Positions 26,520-34,636 of a stretch of 64,000 bases of DNA are shown here, piece by piece (positions within the stretch are counted from its first letter, which is position 1; each line of letters begins with the position of its first letter). The notes beneath the pieces are model-generated. The model did no database searches and had not been told where the DNA came from. It saw only the letters and a list, made by a program, of their open reading frames with translations. The stretch comes from Mycetohabitans endofungorum (GTDB lineage Bacteria > Pseudomonadota > Gammaproteobacteria > Burkholderiales > Burkholderiaceae). Location of the stretch: positions 1 through 64,000 of the forward strand of contig NZ_PRDW01000005.1 in assembly GCF_002927045.1 (NCBI RefSeq), read 5' to 3'. Made by a program: the position numbers and the translations under genes.

Positions 26520-27230
26520 CTAGCTCATCAAGTCCTCAAGGTCGAGGGTCAGCTCGCCATTGCCGTCGAACTTCAGCCCCCCGTTAGGCGCGAGTGCCAC
26601 GGCCAACCCGACTTCATCACTCGCCACCCCTTCGTCACACTGGATCTGCAGCGCGGGCCTCGGAGATTCGGCGTCGAACTCCACGCCCCGACCGGGCCGC
26701 ACCTGCAGTCCAGTGTTGGTTAGCGCCAAACCGGCCCCTGCATTGACCGACAGTTGTGACGACCCATCAGACGCCTGCTTACACGTCAAGCCACCGTGTT
26801 GCGCCAGTTTTACATCGAGCGCGCCGGTGTCCTGATCGAGCTGCAAACCACCGGCAGAAGTCAGTATCAGATGCAAACCAACGTTGCGCTCGAGTCTCAC
26901 TCCCGGCCCCGCCGCGACACTCAATACGTTTTCCGCCACCTTCAGCCCGCCCGCGTCCGCATCAGTCAGATTGAGCATCGCCTTGCCTATATCCGCTCCT
27001 GCCGTTCCGATTTTCAAGCCCGGGCCGGGCGCGGACTCGCTACCCAGCCCTAGCAACGTCGCTCGGTTTGCCAAATCAATCAGGTTTACAAAATCGGCAG
27101 CCCGAGGTACCGCTGCAACCATCCCTGGCTTTATAGTGAACGCGTCACGGACCGCGGCCAACGACGGCTCTGGACGGTACGGGCTCGAACTTTGCATTTC
27201 GGATTGCTTTTCAGTTTTCGATGTTGACAT
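26520..27230 (-). CDS. Second, short tail-fibre-like protein (shaft without head)
   Basis: 236 aa from the ATG at 27230, which has agagg 8 bases upstream; a GTG at 27239 is the alternative. It shares its N-terminal anchor with the longer fibre (FVNLIDLANRATLLGLG versus FSELIDLADVGRKTLGF). It then consists almost only of shaft repeats: GPGVRLERNVGLHLILTSAG, GLALTNTGLQVRPGRGVEFD, GLAVALAPNGGLKFDGNGEL. The chain ends without any head domain. It may be a truncated fibre paralogue, a shaft extension, or a partner forming hetero-trimers. It sits 65 bp downstream of the baseplate gene and 85 bp upstream of the longer fibre. Confidence 0.75.
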   Translation of the reverse strand: MSTSKTEKQSEMQSSSPYRPEPSLAAVRDAFTIKPGMVAAVPRAADFVNLIDLANRATLLGLGSESAPGPGLKIGTAGADIGKAMLNLTDADAGGLKVAENVLSVAAGPGVRLERNVGLHLILTSAGGLQLDQDTGALDVKLAQHGGLTCKQASDGSSQLSVNAGAGLALTNTGLQVRPGRGVEFDAESPRPALQIQCDEGVASDEVGLAVALAPNGGLKFDGNGELTLDLEDLMS

Positions 27231-27304
27231 GTCACGCACCTCTTGCCACCCAGTTCAGTTTTCGAGACAGTCCGGCGGGCATGCCGCTATTGGATTTGAA
27301 GCGC

Positions 27305-30283
27305 TTAATCCTTTGCCACATAGAAGACCAGTGCATTCTTAAGCGCATCCACATTATTCGGACGGGTCCACATAGTCAGTTCGTCTTGCGATTTTTCATC
27401 CAGAATATGGGCGATTCCAACCCCTGTCCTGTTGTCGATCGGCGCATAACCGATCGACAACAGATCGAGTAATCGATAGGACAGGTCACCTGCTGGTTGG
27501 CCTTCCTGCTGCCATTGTTGGTAGAGCGTGCCGAAGTTCTGGAAATCAACATCGTTCAACCAGTGCAGTTGAAATGTGAGATGACTAGGCACTTCGTCAG
27601 CCAGGATGCCCCGTACCCATCGATCCACGGCCATCGGATCGGCGACCGGATCCTGCCTGAGTCGCTCGCGAGGCAATACCACACTCAGCGTCAATTCGAA
27701 CAAATCCTGGTTGTATGGGGCCGACCACTTCCACAGGTAGGTCTTATCGGTTGGCCAATCATCAGAACCTTCCCATTGAGCCAACACACAGCCTGCGACC
27801 GGATCAATCTGCACGATCGTCGCTGTGTGCAGATCAGGCGGCGACATCGGCTGCTTCGTATCGAATCTGCTCAGCGTGATCGTGGTACCCGGCAGCAAGT
27901 CGTCGGGGAAGCTTTCCACCCATAACACTCTACACTTCTGAGCGAGATCGTCTTGTAACCGGCTATTTATCGTCTGATATGACGGCTGGTACATAAGGTC
28001 ATAGACCTTACGCTTAAGCCATACGGGACTGAGTTTCCATTGCCAAAATTTTCCCTCCTGGTAATCGGCCACGATCGACTCTGCCGATCCTTGCAAACGA
28101 TGGTGCTGCTTCAAATCGATCTCGACCGTATAGACCGATCCGGTGATGCTCACATCATGAACCACATTTGCAAGCAGCGGGATGGTCTCTTCATCGTGGT
28201 CTTTCGGTATCAGGTCGATGAGTTGACCCTTCTGAAGACGCTCCGCTCCGCTTCCCGCCATAAGCTTCAACGTCAGCAGATCTTTGGGCCTGTCGTGCTT
28301 GATGTCCTGAATATCCTGCCAGTCGCGGCGCAAATCCTCGAAAGCGGGTGCAACGGGTAATAGTTCTCGGTGTTCAATCAAATAGAATGGCACATCCTCA
28401 CGCCGGATGTCCTTGAATCCCTGGCCACTAAACAGCCTTGGCCCCATGCCCAGGCGTGCGGCGATGCGCCGCTGCAACGCTGACGGCTCGCTGATGCTAA
28501 TAGCCGCGCGATCATAGGTCAGCGCGGTAATCTGGCGCAGATAGGCTTGCTGAACCCGACGAAACTCTGTGCTGCTCACTTTGAGCAGCGTCCGCTCAGC
28601 CCGCCCCGCCCCAAAGTAGCCCAATAGATAGTTTAAGATCTGCAGTTCTTTCTCGTTGTCCCGTGCAGCTTTGCCCGCGCACTTTGACAACCCGTCGATG
28701 TAATCATCCAATATCCATCGCGCATTGTCGCGACTCGGCTCGTCTTCTGGCGCGAGCACTTCCTTCTTGTCGCGCGCATAGGCAGGTAATTGCCCATCGC
28801 CCCAAATCAGTGGCGTATCCGGCATGCTCGACTCCGGCTTGAGATCCTCACGCCGATCGAACGACAATACACTGGGTAGTTGCGCCAGCTGCGCACAGCG
28901 ATTGACCAACCATTGCTCAAACGGTAGTAAAAACAGCATCAGTTGACGTACCGACTCGCGAGTCGCGATTTTTGACGGAGCATCCGGCACCGTTGTCAGC
29001 TTATCCCACACCTGCTGCAAGCCATAACAAGCCGGCAAATACGAGCCTGCGCTGCGGTAGCGCGCCGGATCCCGATATTGGCCGTATGGCATCTGCTTGG
29101 GCTGTTCACGTTGTCGGGCAGGCTGCTGCGCCTGACAATCGAGTTTGTTCAGTTCGTCTTCGAGTGATTTTTCCCCCACGGGGAACTGCTGTCCTCGCTT
29201 CCGGAATTGCAGACCGCCGTTTTTCAGCAGTTGATCCAAGTCGCGCTTGCCATCCTCTTTGCGCCAGGCGAGTGGATAGTGCTCCGGCGGCACCGTGAAC
29301 TGGGTGCTGTCCTTTCCTTTCAATGCCACGGCGCTTACACGCTTGACTCCGGTAAGCGCCTGCAGCGGTATCGCTAACCGCCGCACGTCCAGCACGCGCG
29401 CTTGCCGGTAATCGACCAACGTGGGCAACTGCGTCATCCAGCCGTGTTCGAGTTTGGGGCCACAATAGACCGTATCGACCGCATACCCTCGCCCAGTCAG
29501 CTCGTTCGCACTCACATGTTCGATCGGCGCATTGAACCAGTGCTCCACCGTCATCACCACCTTCGCCGCCAAGCTGACCGCCTGGTCGTCGGTCAGATCG
29601 TCGTCAACATCGATGACAAGTTGCAATGGCACTGGTGCCGGCTTAACCCAGCACACCTGGGGGATCGATTCACACAGATTCCGGTGTGCCTGAAAGAAGG
29701 CGTCGACCGCCGCGCTAGCATCGGATTGCAAAATTTCTGGGTGAGGCGCGGCCCACAACTGATAGCTCCCAGCAAGCACATAGTCTGAGGGATCCGGCTG
29801 CATCGGGAACCGGAATTCAAGTGTCTTTAGATCGTATTGGTAACGGTAACGCGCATCAAAGGTCGCCGGTTCAAGCTGCGCATCGAGCAAACAAAAGCGG
29901 CTGCTGCCGCTCTCGCCCACCGTCAGATCCAGCAACGCACGGCGGTAATCATCCAGCGTGACCGGGCCGCACGTCAGCGCACGCTGCGGCCCGTAGACCG
30001 GCGTAATCAGACTATCCTGTTGTTGCCACTCGGGATCCTGCGTCTTCTCCGGCGGCCGTTCTTGAGGTGTGAGCAGATCGATCAGCGGTAACGTATGCCG
30101 ATAGCTCACGTCCGCCGCAATAAAGGTCAACGCCTGCAGCAATGTTACGCCCGGATCGTGCTCGCTCGGATCGGTCCACAGTTTACCTGAATGGGCCTGG
30201 ATGGTCTCCTGCACTTGGGACCAAAGCGTATCGAAATGAATCTGTTCACGCACGTCGTCCGGGACAGTCAGCTCTTGCGCCAT
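27305..30283 (-). CDS. eCIS baseplate protein (Afp12/Pvc12-like)
   Basis: 992 aa. The N-terminal segment (WTDPSEHDPGVTLLQALTFI, then LPLIDLLTPQERP) is the hallmark of Afp12/Pvc12-type baseplate proteins, related to the phage baseplate J/T4 gp6 wedge. It is followed by YGPQRALTCGPVTLDDYRRA and several long alpha/beta stretches. With the 1124-aa protein next door it should form the wedge ring around the spike. The ATG at 30283 comes 20 bp after the stop of that gene; the two are certainly one transcription unit. Confidence 0.88.
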   Translation of the reverse strand: MAQELTVPDDVREQIHFDTLWSQVQETIQAHSGKLWTDPSEHDPGVTLLQALTFIAADVSYRHTLPLIDLLTPQERPPEKTQDPEWQQQDSLITPVYGPQRALTCGPVTLDDYRRALLDLTVGESGSSRFCLLDAQLEPATFDARYRYQYDLKTLEFRFPMQPDPSDYVLAGSYQLWAAPHPEILQSDASAAVDAFFQAHRNLCESIPQVCWVKPAPVPLQLVIDVDDDLTDDQAVSLAAKVVMTVEHWFNAPIEHVSANELTGRGYAVDTVYCGPKLEHGWMTQLPTLVDYRQARVLDVRRLAIPLQALTGVKRVSAVALKGKDSTQFTVPPEHYPLAWRKEDGKRDLDQLLKNGGLQFRKRGQQFPVGEKSLEDELNKLDCQAQQPARQREQPKQMPYGQYRDPARYRSAGSYLPACYGLQQVWDKLTTVPDAPSKIATRESVRQLMLFLLPFEQWLVNRCAQLAQLPSVLSFDRREDLKPESSMPDTPLIWGDGQLPAYARDKKEVLAPEDEPSRDNARWILDDYIDGLSKCAGKAARDNEKELQILNYLLGYFGAGRAERTLLKVSSTEFRRVQQAYLRQITALTYDRAAISISEPSALQRRIAARLGMGPRLFSGQGFKDIRREDVPFYLIEHRELLPVAPAFEDLRRDWQDIQDIKHDRPKDLLTLKLMAGSGAERLQKGQLIDLIPKDHDEETIPLLANVVHDVSITGSVYTVEIDLKQHHRLQGSAESIVADYQEGKFWQWKLSPVWLKRKVYDLMYQPSYQTINSRLQDDLAQKCRVLWVESFPDDLLPGTTITLSRFDTKQPMSPPDLHTATIVQIDPVAGCVLAQWEGSDDWPTDKTYLWKWSAPYNQDLFELTLSVVLPRERLRQDPVADPMAVDRWVRGILADEVPSHLTFQLHWLNDVDFQNFGTLYQQWQQEGQPAGDLSYRLLDLLSIGYAPIDNRTGVGIAHILDEKSQDELTMWTRPNNVDALKNALVFYVAKD

Positions 30284-30302
30284 AAATCGACCTTATTTTG
30301 TA

Positions 30303-33300
30303 TTAGCAGTTATCCGAGTGCCCATCCAGCGTCTGCGCACACTTATGTTTTAATTCCGGTCGATCACGCTGGATGGCTAGGTGCACCGTGCCTTCATTGC
30401 CGTAGCTGTCCGTTACGTGGGCGACTGGCACGCCGGTATCAAGTGTGCCCATCGGATAAGACTCAATGCCGCCGCTAATCGCAAGATCAGTCTGTTTCGA
30501 ACGGATATGCAACCCGTATATCGTCAACCATTGCATAGGCTGACGACACGGGACCGGACTGAACACAATATCCGTGTCCCCGAATGAAATCGATTGCCTG
30601 TTCTCGCCCAGCGGGATTTCAATGGTTGCGCCTTGTTTAATCCCATACCGCTTTATAGGAGATTCAGGAGGCCCCGAATTGGAAGGCTCGGAAGACTCCG
30701 GACCGACCCACCAGCAATGAATCGCATCATCGCTTACCGTAATTGCATGCGGTGCCTCATCCGACAGCATTTTGATCGCCGTACCCCAGGCTTTGCTCAA
30801 CTCCTGACTCGTTAACACCGTCGGCAGCGTCGGCATCAGTGTGAGCTGCGCCGGCCCCACCAATAAAGTGTTCGCCTGCAACACATACGTGCCTAATTCA
30901 ACCGATACCTGCGCATCGGTTGCCACGGCAAGCGGCACAGGCGGCAGCGTGTTGATCACCCAATTTTCGGGCGCAGCGTAATCCACCTTTGGCAACACCT
31001 GCAGGCCCAGTTCGAGGCCCGCCTCGTGCGAACGCAGCTTATAGGTCCGACCATCCGAGAGCGGCACGTCGGCACCCACACCGATGCGATATCGCCCCAC
31101 AGTCTGATCAGCCTGGATATATCGGTGTAACGACCACAGATCGTCCTTCGTCGGCAAGATATCCCGCTTGCTCGCAACCTGCACGGGCAAGCAGTATTGG
31201 CCGGTTTGGTTAGTGCAGCTTGGACCAGCAGGGGATCCCTGTGCGTCCAGACGCTTGCCTGTGTCGCAGTCGTACAGAAAGACCTTCTGGTCCTCAATAT
31301 CTATTTGACCGGCGCCCGCAAAGGTAAGCTTCTTCGGGATCACGCAAGCTACTTCGACGTGATTTCGCCCATTGCCATAAATTACCGCGCGTTGCCAGTA
31401 CGCTCCCGCCAGCTGCTCCCGATGAAACGCTAGTTTGACCTGCGCATATTCAGGCGACGCAAACACCGGCACTAACACCTCGGTGTCCGCTGCATCCACC
31501 GAGTCCTCTCGCCCATTGAGCGTCAGACTGTCAACATGTTGCACAACGTCGCAGGCCTGGATCACCCGCATCATCTCGTGATACGCCAGTGGCTGTCCGA
31601 TCAGGCTCACCGATACGTCGCTCGTACTCCAGGCCAAATAATGAGTATGCAACGCCTGCTGGATCTGCTGGTTACCCAGCGCGCGGCTGATACCTGGCGC
31701 AAAAGTAATGGACCATCTCACCTGGACCGGCACATAGTCCGGATTGCAGCAGGTGATCTGTAGCCACGGTGATGCGCGTTGTGCAAGCCAATCACGCATC
31801 TCGTTCAGATGGGCCTGGCTGAACGCTGGTCGTAGCGCATCGTCGTTGTCATTCGCTGACGCATGCGGCATCAGCACGATCGTCTGACGCGCACGGTGCT
31901 GCATCGCGCGTGCCATGCGCGACTCGGCCAGATGCAAATCGCGGATGCCCGGATAGTAATCCCGCAATAGGCGCCCGATATCCCAGTCGGTCAGCGCACG
32001 TTCGCGATGACGCAGGCGTGCCGAGACGCGCGCAATCCATGCCGCGCGTGTCTCGGCCGCTCGCCCGCCCGCGGACGGCCATGGTTGCAGCACGCGTTGC
32101 AGACCGTCCACCGAATCAACCGTGGCCACAATTGTGCCAGCGGGTAGCGGCTGCTTAAAATGGGCCGCATCGATCGTCTGGGGTTCGGCAAGCGTAGCCG
32201 ACAACGCGTTGGTGTGCAGGCCGCGCACCCACGGATACACGGGCATTGACACAGCCTGCGACGGCTCGCGGGCCGGGGACTTGACACGCACGCGTAGCCA
32301 GTAGCGCCCTGGCGGCATCCGACGCTGCAGCGGCGACTCAATCTGGGCCGTATCAAGCGCATCGTGCGGCCAGCTTAGCGACCACACGCCGCTGGTGCGC
32401 CAACCGTTCGTGCCATCGATCAAGGCGTCGTCCAACAGCTCCCAGTGGCCATCTTGCGCATCCTGCGCCAAGTAACTGCATTCATCGAAGGCCAACTGTT
32501 GCGGACTACGCAATTGCCAATGCAAACTCAACAGCTGATCCGGCTCGATCGACCGAATGCCGAGATACAGTTCGTCGCCATCATACGGTGGGCTGGCCTG
32601 CCGTGCATAGCCGAACGGCAGCTGCACGCTTTGCTCAAATGCGTTTGATGTATACGTGACTGCCCCCGCCTTGGGCGCAATGAATGAGATCGTCTGCACG
32701 CCAGGTACCGCGCCGCCGTCCGTCAATGAAAGCCGGACCACCGGCACGCTCGTCGTCAAGCCATCCAGTTTAGACGCCGCAGCGGGCTCCAGATCAGCCT
32801 GCTCGAACGAGAACGTGATTTTTTTAGAGTCCTTTGGATCAGGTTGAGAGTCCTTGCTCCCGACCCAATGATCCCCCGCACTAACTTCCGCATGCAGTTT
32901 CGATGAATCGATGTTGTCCGCGAACGTGACAACCAGCTCCGGTAGGGTCCTGTCGCCAGGCAGATCCAACTGAACCAACGTCACAATCCGCGCCGCGCGT
33001 ACTGGACGATCCTCATCGGGGCTCGGCTCAGGCAAAATCGATTGGGGTACCGGCGCAAACAGGCGCACGCCGCCGATTGGCCACGCCTGGCCCGCCGCCT
33101 CGTCAAACAGCACTCGTGCCACCCGCGCCTTCTGTGACCCGGTACACCAGCGCAGATCCGTGCACCGCGAGTGATTGACCGTCCATGTCTGGTCCAGCCG
33201 GTACACGCGTGCGGTGCCTTCGCTGTCCTGGCCACCATCGAACGCCAAGCCGGCTTTCATGACCAGCTCGGGGCACGCGTCCTCCAACACTGCCGAGAGC

Positions 33301-33677
33301 ATCACACGGTCCGGCTGCGCCACGCGCTCGAGCATGCCCAGATAGTCGCGGTAATATAGATCCCGCAGTTGCTCAGGCAACTGGTTAATCAGCCGCCGGG
33401 GCGTGTCGAGCAATTTGAGCATCGCCAGCACGACCGTTTGCGCAATAGGCAATTGACCGTCGGCTCGTTCGGAGCCGGCGGCCAGTTGCGCAAGGGTGCG
33501 CAGCACCGCGTCACGTTCGTGCTCTGGGCCAAACAGTACCGTCTCCCACGTGTCGGTACCGTCCTGCGTTACCGACGGCAATGCTCGACTGTACTCCGCC
33601 AACTCTTGCAGCAGCCGTGGCACGCTGCGATCGTCCAGCACGAAATCCATCTCGGGTGGCACAATCGGATCGGACAT
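30303..33677 (-). CDS. eCIS baseplate wedge protein (Afp11/Pvc11-like)
   Basis: 1124 aa. The N-terminus (MSDPIVPPEMDFVLDDRSVP, ...LPEQLRDLYYRDYLGMLER) and the central baseplate-J-like block (RAAWIARVSARLRHRERALT, DWDIGRLLRDYYPGIRDLHL, then ...RARQTIVLMP) are typical of Afp11/Pvc11. The middle resembles the gp6/baseplate-J fold, which triggers sheath contraction. The C-terminal third has immunoglobulin-like, probably accessory domains. The ATG at 33677 lies 45 bp after the PAAR gene stop. Length is in the range of Pvc11-type proteins. Confidence 0.88.
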   Translation of the reverse strand: MSDPIVPPEMDFVLDDRSVPRLLQELAEYSRALPSVTQDGTDTWETVLFGPEHERDAVLRTLAQLAAGSERADGQLPIAQTVVLAMLKLLDTPRRLINQLPEQLRDLYYRDYLGMLERVAQPDRVMLSAVLEDACPELVMKAGLAFDGGQDSEGTARVYRLDQTWTVNHSRCTDLRWCTGSQKARVARVLFDEAAGQAWPIGGVRLFAPVPQSILPEPSPDEDRPVRAARIVTLVQLDLPGDRTLPELVVTFADNIDSSKLHAEVSAGDHWVGSKDSQPDPKDSKKITFSFEQADLEPAAASKLDGLTTSVPVVRLSLTDGGAVPGVQTISFIAPKAGAVTYTSNAFEQSVQLPFGYARQASPPYDGDELYLGIRSIEPDQLLSLHWQLRSPQQLAFDECSYLAQDAQDGHWELLDDALIDGTNGWRTSGVWSLSWPHDALDTAQIESPLQRRMPPGRYWLRVRVKSPAREPSQAVSMPVYPWVRGLHTNALSATLAEPQTIDAAHFKQPLPAGTIVATVDSVDGLQRVLQPWPSAGGRAAETRAAWIARVSARLRHRERALTDWDIGRLLRDYYPGIRDLHLAESRMARAMQHRARQTIVLMPHASANDNDDALRPAFSQAHLNEMRDWLAQRASPWLQITCCNPDYVPVQVRWSITFAPGISRALGNQQIQQALHTHYLAWSTSDVSVSLIGQPLAYHEMMRVIQACDVVQHVDSLTLNGREDSVDAADTEVLVPVFASPEYAQVKLAFHREQLAGAYWQRAVIYGNGRNHVEVACVIPKKLTFAGAGQIDIEDQKVFLYDCDTGKRLDAQGSPAGPSCTNQTGQYCLPVQVASKRDILPTKDDLWSLHRYIQADQTVGRYRIGVGADVPLSDGRTYKLRSHEAGLELGLQVLPKVDYAAPENWVINTLPPVPLAVATDAQVSVELGTYVLQANTLLVGPAQLTLMPTLPTVLTSQELSKAWGTAIKMLSDEAPHAITVSDDAIHCWWVGPESSEPSNSGPPESPIKRYGIKQGATIEIPLGENRQSISFGDTDIVFSPVPCRQPMQWLTIYGLHIRSKQTDLAISGGIESYPMGTLDTGVPVAHVTDSYGNEGTVHLAIQRDRPELKHKCAQTLDGHSDNC

Positions 33678-33722
33678 GGTTAATCTCGTTGATAGGAAGG
33701 AATTGCCTGCTTTTGCCTTTCT

Positions 33723-34157
33723 CTAGCCGGCGTAGGTGGAGCGCGTCGGGCTCTCGGTTATAAACTCTCCAGTGCCAAGGTACTCCGACATAGGATCTTC
33801 CTGGGGAGGACTGGAAGTTGATTTAGCCTTGCTTATTACTTTAAGCTTCGCTACAAATTTCACTCCCTTGACCATGACCGGCTTTCCGCTCACAACTCTC
33901 GGCGCAGTTTGTCCTTGAAGTTTTTCGATGACCACCTCCCCAACCCCGCCCATAAAAATCCCTGATTGGTATGTCACACCCGGTACTTTTACGCTGGCCT
34001 CATCACCGCTGATGCATATCTTCTTGCCATTCACCGAAAATTGCCCACTTCCTGCGATATGCGCGACCGGCGGAGTGAGCGCCACCGCAGGCCCAAACGT
34101 CGTGTCAAACTGCACAGTATCGCCGTCCAACACCACAAGCTTCAACGGGTCCATCAA
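33723..34157 (-). CDS. eCIS PAAR-like spike tip (Afp10/Pvc10-like)
   Basis: 144 aa. Beta-rich, Gly-rich sequence with PAAR-type features: LDGDTVQFDTTFGPAVALTP, HIAGSGQFSVNGKKICISGD, then PGVTYQSGIFMGGVGEVVIE. These proteins form the sharp conical tip on the VgrG-like trimer. The start overlaps the stop of the gp25 gene (ATGA at 34154-34157); a second ATG follows immediately. The C-terminal 45 residues (Ser/Thr/Pro rich, ending RSTYAG) extend beyond the cone. Confidence 0.8.
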   Translation of the reverse strand: MMDPLKLVVLDGDTVQFDTTFGPAVALTPPVAHIAGSGQFSVNGKKICISGDEASVKVPGVTYQSGIFMGGVGEVVIEKLQGQTAPRVVSGKPVMVKGVKFVAKLKVISKAKSTSSPPQEDPMSEYLGTGEFITESPTRSTYAG

Positions 34158-34585
34158 AATCCCCTGTCTTGTCCGTCTGCAATGTTCACTGCGCCCGAAA
34201 CACGATCCACCGTGTCACCTTCGGCCAGCCGATAGGTTACGTCCACGTGCAATGCACCCTGTTGCTGCATATCCGGATACAGCGACACCGTCTCGAGCGC
34301 CACGCGCGGCTCGTTACGCGCCACGCTGTCAGTAATGCGCGTATGCAGCTCGGCAAACAGGGGCTCGCCGATGTTGCGAAACATCGCGAACTGCAGATCA
34401 CACCCGTAGTCCTCACGCATGATCCGCTCACCCGGTTGCGTCATGAACAGGATCCGCATACCTTGCAGCAGATTTTCCCGTGCCGTCTTGGCCAGCACGA
34501 CACTGCTTTCCTGCGACGTATCTGCCGTGAAACGTGGCGGAAATGCCCAGCCGCGACCAAACAATTCGTCGACCTTGTCTGACAT
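34154..34585 (-). CDS. eCIS gp25-like baseplate wedge protein (Afp9/Pvc9-like)
   Basis: 143 aa of the gpW/GP25 family. It contains the characteristic NLLQGMRILFMTQPGERIMR and DYGCDLQFAMF, where the PGER and DYG motifs are the family signature, and then LYPDMQQQGALHVDVTYRLA. In phages and eCIS this small wedge protein templates sheath polymerisation. It lies between the spike gene (51 bp upstream) and the PAAR gene, with which it overlaps by four bases. Confidence 0.92.
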   Translation of the reverse strand: MSDKVDELFGRGWAFPPRFTADTSQESSVVLAKTARENLLQGMRILFMTQPGERIMREDYGCDLQFAMFRNIGEPLFAELHTRITDSVARNEPRVALETVSLYPDMQQQGALHVDVTYRLAEGDTVDRVSGAVNIADGQDRGF

Positions 34586-34636
34586 GATGGACTCCTTATT
34601 GATTTAAACTTCGCTTTGAATCGATCCCATCACAAT

